Positions 9,599 to 19,484 of a stretch of 64,000 nucleotides of DNA are shown here, in pieces; position 1 is the first letter of the stretch, and every line of letters begins with the position of its first letter. The stretch is from Naematelia aurantialba (Eukaryota > Basidiomycota > Tremellomycetes > Tremellales > Naemateliaceae), in contig JAKFAO010000008.1 of NCBI GenBank assembly GCA_021527695.1, positions 248,001 through 312,000 on the forward strand, in the 5' to 3' direction. Position numbers and translations under genes: made by a program. The notes below the pieces were generated by a model. That model saw nothing but the letters and a program-made list of their open reading frames with translations. It was not told the DNA's origin and did not search any database.

Positions 9599-11723
9599 AT
9601 GTCGCTGCCGCCTCCGCCTCCTCCGCGCCGATCAGCAGCTTCGACACCGGCGTCGACGCGCGGCTCGTCTCCCGACCCGGCGAGCTCGGGCTGGAAGAGC
9701 CGCATCAAGGCCAAGGGCGCTTCGTGGGGCAAGGTGGCGATTGAGAAGGGCACGAAGATCTCGGACAACGTCGGCGGACGGGTCAACGATATTGCAGAGC
9801 GGCGGTTCGGCACCGAGGCGTTCTGGCCCGTCACTGGCGACTTTCCAAAAGAGATGGACAAGTGTGCGCGGATCCTACGCGCGTTTACAGGCGAGTCTCC
9901 TTCGCTTGTTTTCTTGTTTCCTTCCCAGCGAGCGGTCTACTCGCGCTTTTGCAGACCGTTCTTTGCGGGGTTTGGTGTCGAAGGGGACGAGGGGAGGAGG
10001 TCGCTGATGCATTGAGCAGTGGATGGCGTCGTCACGGAGGAAACGGGCAACGACAAGGCGGCGGACCCCAAGAAGAAGAGAGGCAGAAAGGTGCTGCGCA
10101 AAATCCCACCCGCAGTCATACAGCAGGCCAAGGGACTGGCCATCTTCACATCGATGCGGACGGGTATCGCGCCGTTCGGCGGCGCGGGAGGCTCTGGCCT
10201 CGTCATCGCCAAACTCCCCGATGGCAGTGAGTCGCTCTCACAGAGGATACAGGCACCCTGCACGTCGTGCTGATTGATCGTCATCAGCTTGGTCTGCTCC
10301 GGCCTCGATCACGCCCAACAACCTTTCCGCCGGTGTACGTCGATACCAATACCTCGCTACCCTCCCTCTCCCCCTTACTCTCCTGCCCTCTCGCTGGTAT
10401 GTCGACGGTGCTGACCCGACCCTGTGGTAGTTTATGCTCGGCGTCGATGTGTACGACTGCATCCTCGTTATACGGTCGCAAAAAGCGCTCGACTCGTTTG
10501 CGACGCACAAGGCTACGATTGGGACCGAGCTGGCCGTTGCTGCTGGGCCGTATGGGGCTGGAGCGGCTGTCGAGGCGGGGCTGGAAAAGGCACCGCTGCT
10601 GAGCTATGTGCGCAGTCGAGGCATGTACGCGGGTGTCGAACTCGTCGGCCAGGTCTTTATTGAACGGTTCGAGGAGAACGCCGCCATGTACCATTGGCCA
10701 GGCGTCAAGGCGGGCGATATTGTGAGTCTTTCCTTCTAGTCTCCAGTCTAGCCCTGGTTCCCCGTCTAGTCTTTGGTCTCCAGTCTAGTCACCTTTGGTC
10801 TCCAGTCTAGCCGCAGGTCCGCAGTCTCGTCGTGTCGAGCATATATGGCCGCCGGCAGCTTGCGACATATCCCTCGCCGTGGCTGACAGTCTCCTAGCTG
10901 TCAGGAAAAGTACGCGTCCCAGTCGAAGCTGCCAACCTACAACGAGCGCTGCAGGATGCCGAGAGCGGCAGAGCGCAGATGGAAAAGGGCGCCGCAATCG
11001 ACATTGTACTTCCAGACGACGGAGAGCTGGATCTGCAGGACGGGGTGAGTCGAGTGACTCGCGGAGTTGGGAGTGGATCTGATCAATGGCCGACCAATGT
11101 AGGAAGTGCTCAAGCTGCCTCCGACTCCCGACCAGACAGACGGGACTGAACACCAGTCGGACCCCGAGACAGAGCTGGTCCATTACCCTTCACGCCCAGG
11201 ATCCCTTGCCTCTTCTCGCGTCGACGTCAACTTGATCCACCCGACGCCGGTCCACCGTACTCCGCCTCGGCTGCCTAATCGGGCCCGCCCGCCGATCCTC
11301 ACGCGCCACTCGTCGACGTCCAACTACTCTGATGCAGAGGACGACCTCTCGGGATCCTCGGGCGCGGTTGCAGCTCTGGGCGCCGCCCCGCCGTCCTACA
11401 CTTCCGAACACGCGGCGTCTTATGGAACAGGCGTCCCACCTACCACTCAAGGTATCACCGGCGTGCAGGGGTATGATGAGAACGAGCCAATGACGGAAGC
11501 GGAGCGGAGAGAATGGGAGCAGTTTTATGCTGAACATGTGGGAGAGGGACAGCAGAGCTCTGTGGGAGGACCGTCAGAGGGTGCTGTGGCTGGAACTGAG
11601 CAGCTGGAGTTGACAACGGACAAAGACGGTGGGGAAGGAGTGACGGAAAGTGGCGTCGACAGCGTTGTTGAAGGGTTGGAGCGACAGCATCTAGAGACCA
11701 AGGAAGACGACAGTCGGAGGTGA
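9599..11723 (+). CDS. SYLF/Ysc84-domain actin- and lipid-binding protein
   Basis: Six exons (9599-9890, 10020-10226, 10288-10334, 10431-10721, 10898-11044, 11103-11723) give 534 residues. After a Pro/Ser-rich start, residues ~95-310 are a Ysc84/SH3YL1 (SYLF) domain. Recognisable stretches are KVLRKIPPAVIQQAKGLAIF, GIAPFGGAGGSGLVIAKL, GVDVYDCILVIRS, IGTELAVAAGPYGAGAAVEA and MYAGVELVGQVF. The family binds phosphoinositides and bundles actin at endocytic sites or membrane ruffles. Unlike Ysc84/Lsb3 there is no C-terminal SH3 domain. The tail is acidic and Pro/Ser/Thr-rich and presumably disordered. The first intron appears to use a GC donor (ACAG|gcgagt), and the fourth contains repeated tttggtctccagtctag units. 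The assignment is firm, and the exact role is inferred from the family. Confidence 0.88.
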
Positions 11724-13184
11724 TTTCGGGAGATCCGCGGCTGTAGCGAGGGCGATGATCGGTCTAGATCTCGGCGTGAATTTGTTAGACAGTGGCGGGA
11801 AGCCGGTGTACATAGATGCGAGTCTGGTGATTCTGTCGGAATGAAGAGCCAGTTTGTTTGTCCATGGGTTCTGAGTGGCTCGGTGCATGTCGCTGGACGA
11901 TCGTCGTGATCTGCTGAGACGAGCTAGTGGAATTCGATGCCTTGTTTGCCCGGTACAGAGTCCGGTGGGCTCGGCGGGGAGGGTTTTACGGAGTGTGTAA
12001 CTTGTGGTCGGTCAGGTGTTTGAGCGTGGGGTAGATCGGCGGTTTGGGTTTGTGCTAGATGGGCCGTTGGATGTCTGCATGGGTGTGAGACATACCGCTA
12101 GGCCGTGGGGAGATGATCAGCTAGCTGTTTGCAGAGGGTTGTTGATAGTGGACATGACACAGTATTGGCGTTGGCAGACACAGCATGAGGCGTGAACTCG
12201 CATTCGTTCTGGACTGTTGGATCCCGCCCCGACTGCCCGCGGCTTGGCAGTTGGCAGTCGACGCAGGTACGGAGACAACAGCTCAGCGACTAGTGGCGTA
12301 GCTGGTCTGCTTGGTTAGTCTCACAAACTGTCGAGTGCTGCCTGGGCACCTAGGTGTTGAGGTTGGGGAAGGCGAAGGGCGAAACACAACGAAACGCGAG
12401 ATCGACGAGTGGCAAATCCCATGTACAGGATTGTACGTTTCAGCAGGTTTCAGAAACAAGGTATCGGCAGGTCAGATGAAAATCCCAGCGAAGCATACGC
12501 CGTGATACACGGACTGCGTGGGCAGAGGGCAGAGGGCAGGGGAGTCCAGTCGAGCGAGATGTCCCTGGTTGCCGGTTGTGTGGTGGTCATTGTAGGCGGG
12601 AGAGCTGGTCGATTCTCCAAAAGCCAAACACCCAGGGGACGGATGGGTGATTAGGCTGCTTCGAAATGCTAGAGACATGAACGGCTAATTGACGTTAATA
12701 TTCTTTTCATCTCGCTAGGCTTCGAGTAGTATGGAGGCAGTTCGGGTAGAGCGCAGATCTGCGACCCGAGGCGTGCACGGGCACGGTATATAATGCCATC
12801 GCTGCATGGTCCCAGGTCCTCGTGCAGTAGATCCTCTCATCTTACCCTCCCTTCGCCTTCGCTTCGACCTCAGCTTGCCTTGCTTCTCCCCTGTGCTTTG
12901 CGTCTGCGCTCGTTAACTTCGTTCCCACTCGTTGGTTCCCGAAATCTAAGCGACCAGTGTCTTGTCTTGCTTCTTGGACTTGGTCTTTGCTTATTCGTCC
13001 CATCCAACTTGGACGTGAAGACTTCGCACACCTGCACGTCGAAGAGTCTCCCACCCCACGCTCTTTCATTTGGACATTGAATACTTGGAGATTACTAGCG
13101 ACAGAGCCATCACGACCGTATTTTGGACATCACCTTAGGGCCAGACCCAAGCGACCAGTATCACAACACAGCGCACATCGCGAC
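11724..13184 (+). promoter_or_regulatory. long spacer with TATA box for the secreted repeat protein
   Basis: 1.46 kb without a supported gene. A strong TATA box (tatataa, 12787-12793) sits ~390 bp before the ATG at 13185. The following ~300 bp are pyrimidine-rich (12835-12960), as in leaders of well-expressed fungal genes, so a long leader or a leader intron is likely. Confidence 0.5.
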
Positions 13185-15221
13185 ATGCCCTTCACACTCG
13201 CTCTCTTGCTTCTCCCGTCGGCGCTGCTCGTGTCCGCTTACCCGGTGCGCACACCCAGCTCAGTTACGCAGAGCACCACCCAGCTCTTCGCCGACGCCTT
13301 TGTGAGTCTCCACGGACACACTCGCACCCTTTACCGTCACCCTATTTGCCACCGAGGCGAAGCGGGCCTGTCGCTGTTCTTGCCTCAGAGGCGGCGCCGC
13401 ACAACTTACCATACCCTCCATCTTACATCTTGAGCCCGCGCCCCGCGCCTCGAACTGACGAGCTGACATTTCAGCTGTCCTCCGCCACCGGGGGCAAGTT
13501 TGACGACGTTGCCGACGTATCCGGGCAATTCGGCACCTCCCTGACCCTCGGTCTAGGCATCGGCGTAAGTCGAAGAACCAGCCCTTCCACCCCCCCTCGC
13601 TCGCGGCAGTGCAAGTGCTGATTGTACGGACCAGGATTCTGCAGTGGCTAGGGCGATCGCGTTCAACCGCTGGGCAGCCGGGTACTGCTTTGGCAATTAC
13701 CGTCAGTCATCGTCTCTTGCCCTGATTTTCCCTCTCCCTTGGTCGCGTCCCGTCCATGGGCTTTTTTGGAGTTCCTCATACCTAGTCCTTGTCCCGCCTT
13801 CCGTCCCTCCATGTGCCTGTATCTTTCGCTCAGAAGGCAAGTCTGACCAGTCGCAGACGACAGCAATCTCTGTGCCGAAGTTTCGGCATACCTTTCGGCG
13901 ACGTACTATGCATACGAAAACGCCTGGGCCGGTACCGACCTCTTCGCGTCCCTTGGTTGTGAGTCCAATTCGAGTCTCAAAGCAATCCGATTCCATGATC
14001 AGACCGACTGTACTTGTGGTATATCGTCAATACTGACTAGCACAGCGACGCGGGTTGAACGGTGGCACGACCTCCTCGAAGGAGTGTGTGCGCGTCCGAC
14101 TGCCCCTTCAGCAGCATGCACAGACCTTGCCACCGAGGTCAGTTGCCACCCTTCATCAGCCGTCTATCCAGAGCGGAGGCAGTGTGACGCTCAGCAGATG
14201 CTGATGCACGCAGTGGTCGGCACTCTACAGCTCGTACACTGGTGCTGCGGTATCAGACTCTCTAAGTCTGCATGCCAAGCTTCAAGAGGCAGGAATCGTC
14301 AGCATGATCGACGCGGCTACGGCCCTGGACGGGACATTGTCATTCACCGCTCGGGATGTCCACAGTGAACAAGGCCGCTCGCATGCCAACGTCAAACGCC
14401 AGCTGGGGATCACGGCTCACGGAGCGCTCGATGCGTTGGCGGGCCTGGATGCCGACCTCGGTCCGCTTGGGTCGATCGATATCGCCGCTTTGTTGGGTGG
14501 CGAAGGAGACTTGGCAGTGAAGCGCGACATTCTGGCAGATATTATTGGGGGGCTCGACGCCTCTGCAAACCTTGACGTAGGTGACAACTCGCTGATCGAC
14601 GCCGTTGTTGCCCTGGAAGGACAAGGGAACCTTCTCGTCGACCGAGAGCTCGGCGTGCCAGCACTGGCAGTGGCAGATGGTGCAGTCGACGCTATTACGC
14701 ATTTGGAGCTCGGCGACGTTGTCACTGCAGATGTGCTGGCAGCATTGTCGGGCAAGGGACGGCTCCTGATTGACCGGGATCTCCTGGCATCGCTTGAAGC
14801 GTTGCTTCATGCCGACCTTGGTGTCGACGTCGGCGACGGGGCTCCCGGCGCTGATGTGGACGTCGGAGCCAATGCGCTTGCCAACGTCGACCTGGGCGAG
14901 GGAGGGCTCGACGCGAATGTCGATGCTGATGTCGGACTCGATGGAGAAGTAGACCTGCGCCGCGGACTAGCCGACGGTGGCCATCTGTCTGCTTCTTCAG
15001 GGGGCACATGGCGCAACCCGTATTCGACACTCGATCGTCGCACCCTTCTCCTGCCTCGCTTGCAGGCTGGCGAACCCTCTGCCCTGTTGGACGCCTTGGC
15101 TTCGGTCGAGTCGCTTACAGGGCTTGAGCTGGGCGATGATGGGTTGAATCTGGTGGATACGACTGATGCCGCAGCGGGCTTGCTGGGCGAGCTGCACCTC
15201 CGCAAACGCGTCGAGGCGTGA
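13185..15221 (+). CDS. secreted repetitive protein, unknown function
   Basis: Six exons (13185-13301, 13475-13564, 13635-13701, 13857-13958, 14046-14137, 14214-15221) close in phase to 491 residues. The start is a clear signal peptide (MPFTLALLLLPSALLVSAYP). Residues ~40-165 form a compact region with at least four Cys (GYCFGNY, NLCAEVSAYL, LLEGVCARP, SAACTDLA). From ~200 onward there are about four loose ~40-45-residue repeats of hydrophobic/acidic sequence (…LDVGDNSLIDAVVALEGQGNLLVDREL…). Each unit ends in a G-x-G-x-L-x-x-(D/K)R-(D/E) motif. Basic pairs or basic-acidic steps (VKRQ, VKRD, LDRR, LRKR) look like possible Kex2-type processing points. Extracellular or cell-wall location is inferred; no family is recognised. 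Confidence 0.7.
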
Positions 15222-16006
15222 CTCGACTGGCGACCACCAAGACGGCGAGAATGGTTCATGCTGTCTGGACCCACGACCATACCAGTTGGGCGAGTATTTC
15301 GTATCAGTGATTGAGAGGGAGCATCGAGCATATTATCGGGACTCGGCCTGGATTTCTACATATCAGTAGTCTATTCTATACCTCTCGACGTGCGCGGACA
15401 ATTTGGTAGCACCTATGTGCATGGATGTGCATGCTTCTCGCCGGGAAGCGGACACTGTTTCCAGCCCGTCGAATGTCGCGTCTGATCCGCTCAGTGACTA
15501 CCGGCAGATTGGTAAAGGACCGAGACGGCGCCGCGATTGCCGCACGGGCCCACCGCTGGGCCCCCTGAAAATACGGATAACTTGATCCCGGCCCAAGGGC
15601 GCATCTCCCATGCCAGCGGCGTAGATGATCTATTGCAGCTTCAAACGGTAGCGAGTAGCTCAGCCAGTGCAGCAGTATCCAAGGTGACTGACACACTCTT
15701 CATGTGCCAGCGAGTGACAGCAGCAAATTGAGAGATATGTAGCAGAACAATTGTCCCGAGAATGTGCCGATAGAAACGATGGAAACCATGACGCCGGCTG
15801 TCGCGCGGTTGTACGGTATGATGAGCTCAAGGACCCTGAAACCCACCACCCCACATCGTTTCTTTCTTTCTTTCTTTCCTTCCTCTCCTTGCCCAAGCTT
15901 CCATTGCATTCCACTCAAAAGCCCAACCCAAGCCAGCTCTTTCACCATTCTTCCCACACTCTTCAGACTCTCTTCCAGGCTTCAGTCCGTCAGAGCTACA
16001 AACATC
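15222..16006 (+). promoter_or_regulatory. spacer with CT-rich promoter of the aldo-keto reductase
   Basis: 785 bp. A pyrimidine tract (tttctttctttctttc and flanks, 15858-15893) lies ~115-150 bp before the ATG. This resembles CT-rich leaders of highly expressed fungal genes. Nothing else recognised. Confidence 0.45.
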
Positions 16007-17519
16007 ATGGCCACTCAATCGTTCAAGCTCAACAACGGACTCGCCATCCCCGCGATCGGGCTCGGCACCGTGAGTTTCGAACGCTCACGATCGGTGAGGC
16101 TGGGGACATGTGCTGACGAGTTGTCTCTTCTTCTTTCACCTTCTTTCGCCTTGCTTACATGACCGCTGTCGACCGTACTGCCTGTGTGTCCGCTCTCGCT
16201 CCGTAGTGGCAGTCTCCCAAGGGCGAGGTCGCCAAGGCCGTCGAACACGCAATCAAGGTAAGCCCATTCAAGCTTTACCGTCAGCAGCGAGAGCTGATCG
16301 CGAATAGGTCGGATACCGCCACATTGAGTACGCCTGTCATTTCCGCGGGTAGCACGAACGACGACTGACGCTGGTTTCAGCTGTGCATGGGGCTACCAGA
16401 ACGAGGACGAGGTTGGCGAGGGTATCAAGGCCTCGGGCGTGCCTCGTGAGGACTTGTGGCTCACCTCGAAGCTCTTCGAGTTCCACCACAAACCCGAGCA
16501 CGTCGAGCTCGCCCTCAAGGACACGCTCAAGAAGCTCGACACCCCTTACCTCGACCTCTACCTCCTCCACTGGAACGTAGGTCCCTGTGCAAGCACACCC
16601 ACGCCTGAAGCAAGATCGTTGATGGCTTAGATTGCATTCACCATGAATGCCCCAGAGGGAGAGCTCCCAGTCCACAAGCATCTTGTCAAAACGGACGACG
16701 GCAAGATCAAGCTCGACAAGGAGCTCACCGACAACTTTATCGTCACCTGGCGAGCTATGGAGAAGGTCAGCTTATCGGCATAAATGCGATCACCAAGCTG
16801 ACGCGTAGTAGCTCGTTGAGAAGGGTTTGGTCAAGTCGATCGGTATCTCCAATTTTAACATCCACAAGACCAAGCAGCTCTTGGCAGAGGCCAAGATCAA
16901 GCCCGTCGCCAGTGAGTCTTCACTCGCCTCGTTGCTTAAACCGAGGCAACCTCCTTAACTCGCTGCTTCAACACTCCCGCTGACGCCTCGGTAGACCAGG
17001 TTGAGCTGTCCATCCAGTGCCCTCAGCCCGAGCTCGTCGCGTGGCTCAAGAAGAACGACATTCTTCCCCAGGCATACTCGCCTTTGGGCGGCACCGACGG
17101 CCAGCACCTCCGCGAGCACAAGGACATTGTTGCCATTGCCGAGAAGTACAAGGTCCACGGCGCGACTGTCCTTCTTTCCTGGCTGCTCAAGCGGGGTATC
17201 TGCCCTCTGCCAAAATCTGTCACCCCTTCGCGTATCGAGGCAAACTTCAAGAGTAAGCAACCAATTCCAGTACCGAGTAAGGGAGGCAGCTGACGAGACA
17301 CAGCCATCGACCTGACCGACGCCGAGTTTGAGACTCTTGAACAGCTTGCAGAGAGCCACCCGCCCAAGCGAGTCTGCGACCAATCTGACAGTGAGTGGTC
17401 GTCTTTTCCCACCAGCAGCATCGGTTGACTGAGCCACAGGTCTGGAGCCGTACTACGACATTTACCAGGAGAACGACCCCGAGTTCTCTGACAAGGCGCA
17501 GTTTGCCAAGGAGAAGTAG
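16007..17519 (+). CDS. aldo-keto reductase (AKR, Gcy1/Ara-like)
   Basis: NADPH-dependent reduction of aldehydes, ketones or sugars in the cytosol; the natural substrate is not determinable. Nine exons (16007-16069, 16207-16257, 16308-16327, 16381-16576, 16631-16765, 16812-16911, 16995-17252, 17304-17390, 17440-17519) give 329 residues, normal for the family. The catalytic tetrad is complete: Asp in YRHIDCAW, Tyr in [10 protein letters not shown], Lys in LWLTSKLF, His in DLYLLHWN. The AKR signatures [10 protein letters not shown] and [11 protein letters not shown] (cofactor phosphate-binding Lys) are present. [14 protein letters not shown] is the usual first strand. It is convergent with COQ9. 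Confidence 0.93.
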
Positions 17520-18229
17520 ATGTTCATGGAAGGGGCCATGTTCTGATGAGGCGCATGTGTACATTCATGAGGTCATTTTGCGATGATAATATGCATACGA
17601 TCCATGTTCCTCCGACGATAATATGCGTACGATCCATGCCCCGCTCATGGACGCGCGAATGCACCTACTGTGGTGTGTCTTACGTGCTTACAATCTTGCT
17701 GTATCTCTGCGACGACGTGCTTACAGTCTTGTATCTCTGCGACGATACAGTGCACTGCCAACTCGCCGCTGGTGGAGAGACTACAAACCCCGACTCCTGA
17801 TGACGCCTTGTAGGCTGCGACCCACAAACCCGAGGTACCCTAGAGCCTCACCGAAGCCATGTTCCCCGCTTTCCATAGCTGCCATGATGTCCTTGTACCG
17901 ATGTAGGTTGGTGTCGAGGCTTTTCAGGGCTGCTGAGAGATGCAGGTTTGTTCCTTGGGTTCCTTGCGTCCCTGGTGTCGCTTGTGAAGATGCCAATGGG
18001 TCATTGGGGATGGGCTGGAGTAGATGTGATTCTGTTTCGCTCAGCACGGTGTCGAGAGAAGAAAGAAAGAAAGAAAGAAACACAAGGAAAGGGGTACAGA
18101 TCAAGAGGAGCAGACAAAACGAGGTTGACGTCGAGCAGCTGGAATAGTAAAATGATGATGGAGTAGAATGATCGTGATATCACTAAGGGGGTACACGAGC
18201 GAGGGAATGGATGAGGGAGACGGGTGAGT
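17520..18229. other. convergent spacer with small direct repeats
   Basis: Contains a duplicated ~26-bp block (gataatatgc(a/g)tacgatccatg at ~17584-17638) and a duplicated gctgtatctctgcgacgac-like block (~17695-17745). A gaaagaaagaaagaaag run lies at 18058-18080. No gene supported. It holds the 3' UTRs of the aldo-keto reductase and COQ9. Confidence 0.55.
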
Positions 18230-19265
18230 TTACAACTCACCAGCCACCAGATACACGAGCGCCAACCCGCCTCTGGAGAGGTACCATTCGCTCCCGGCGC
18301 CCAGTGGCTCGCTCCACGCCCCTCGGCGGAGGGTGCGCTGCTGAGAAGCCACGGCGCGCTCGGTGGCGGTCATCGCTGTGTCGGCGATACGGAAGGCGTA
18401 GGAGAGCGGGCCGAGGGGGTTGATTGTTATCAGGGGGAGACGGGACGTGGCGAGGAGCGATAGGAGGGGAGAAGACGACGACGACGACGAGGACGTGCCA
18501 GGAGGAAGGGAGGAAGTGAACGCGCTGGAAGAGACGGAGTCAGTGTAATGAGAGGAAGACGGTGAAGGAGAGGAGTCGGAGGAGGAGGGAGAGGAAGGAG
18601 GCGAGTACAGCGGAGGAAGCTGGAATGAAGTGAGGAAGCGGGATACGAGGGAAGTAGGAAGCGAAGGCAGGGGGATGGAAGGCGGTGTAGTCGGCGTCGA
18701 GAGGTTTGCATATGCCTACGCGGGGAGGTGTGTCAGTTCCATGCCATCTCGAGCCACCATCTCGAGCCACCATCTCGAACTACTCCACGGCACCTCGAAC
18801 CCCTCCACGATACCTCGAGCCACTCCACGCCACCTCGATATCGTGATGTGGCTGTAGGCAGGAAGCGATCGGAAATCGCCTGCCAGACTTGGGACGACGC
18901 AACCTGCGACGCACCTCGACGAGATGTCCCCCAACGGCTGCGCTCCACTCCAATCTCCTCTGAAGCATCTCGCCCACCCCTCCCTCTTGCTCTTGGTCCA
19001 CGAGGGAAGCGGACGAAGACGCCGAAGGAGGATTCAGCATATCCCGTGTCCCAGCCTCTTCCCACGCCTCAACGAGCGCTCTAGTAGCACCGACATTCCA
19101 GGGCCCAAAGATCGTGTCGACTGCACTTTCGGCGACAGGCGTCTCCCGGCGGTCGGGGTGTGAAGGCGGTAACGAGGTCAGTGCGTGCACGAGGGTTGCG
19201 CGGGTGAACGAATGTGTCGGGAGTAGCGGAAGCGAATGCGCCAAGATCGTCGCGCGCAGTGACAT
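18230..19265 (-). CDS. COQ9: COQ9, ubiquinone biosynthesis lipid-binding protein
   Basis: COQ9 binds lipids and supports the Coq7 hydroxylase in coenzyme Q synthesis on the matrix face of the inner mitochondrial membrane. Two exons are clear: 19265-18915 and 18715-18230, giving 278 residues. The N-terminal part has the TetR-like start (ATILAHSLPLLPTHSFTRATL) and FGPWNVGATRALVEAWEEAG. The C-terminal core has LGPLSYAFRIADTAMTATER and ends SEWYLSRGGLALVYLVAGEL, matching the conserved family end. A ~90-residue Ser/Pro-rich insertion, including an eight-Ser run encoded by a TCG repeat (~18477-18494), interrupts the domain. No mitochondrial presequence is visible at the chosen Met, so a short upstream exon is probably missing from my model. 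The gene is divergent from MSD1. Confidence 0.82.
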
Positions 19266-19484
19266 TGCTGCTCTCTCCTCTGTATCTGCTCGGGTCGCAG
19301 TGCTTTGCAGGAGGAGCAAGACGTGAGTGGCTTAGATTCTCGTTCGTCTGTCGGGATGACCCGGAGGTTCTTGGTGTTGTCACCAAAAAGTCGAGGTGGA
19401 GGCCGACCGAAATTGTCTCTTTGCCTTGCGTAGTCTGAGCTTGCCTTGCCTTGTCTTGTCGTTCCAGCACACTCCCGCCCGACC
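19266..19484. promoter_or_regulatory. bidirectional promoter COQ9 / MSD1
   Basis: About 220 bp separates two divergent genes for mitochondrial proteins. It has a ttgccttgccttgtcttgtc run just before the MSD1 ATG. No clear TATA box. Part of it may encode the missing COQ9 N-terminus. Confidence 0.5.
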
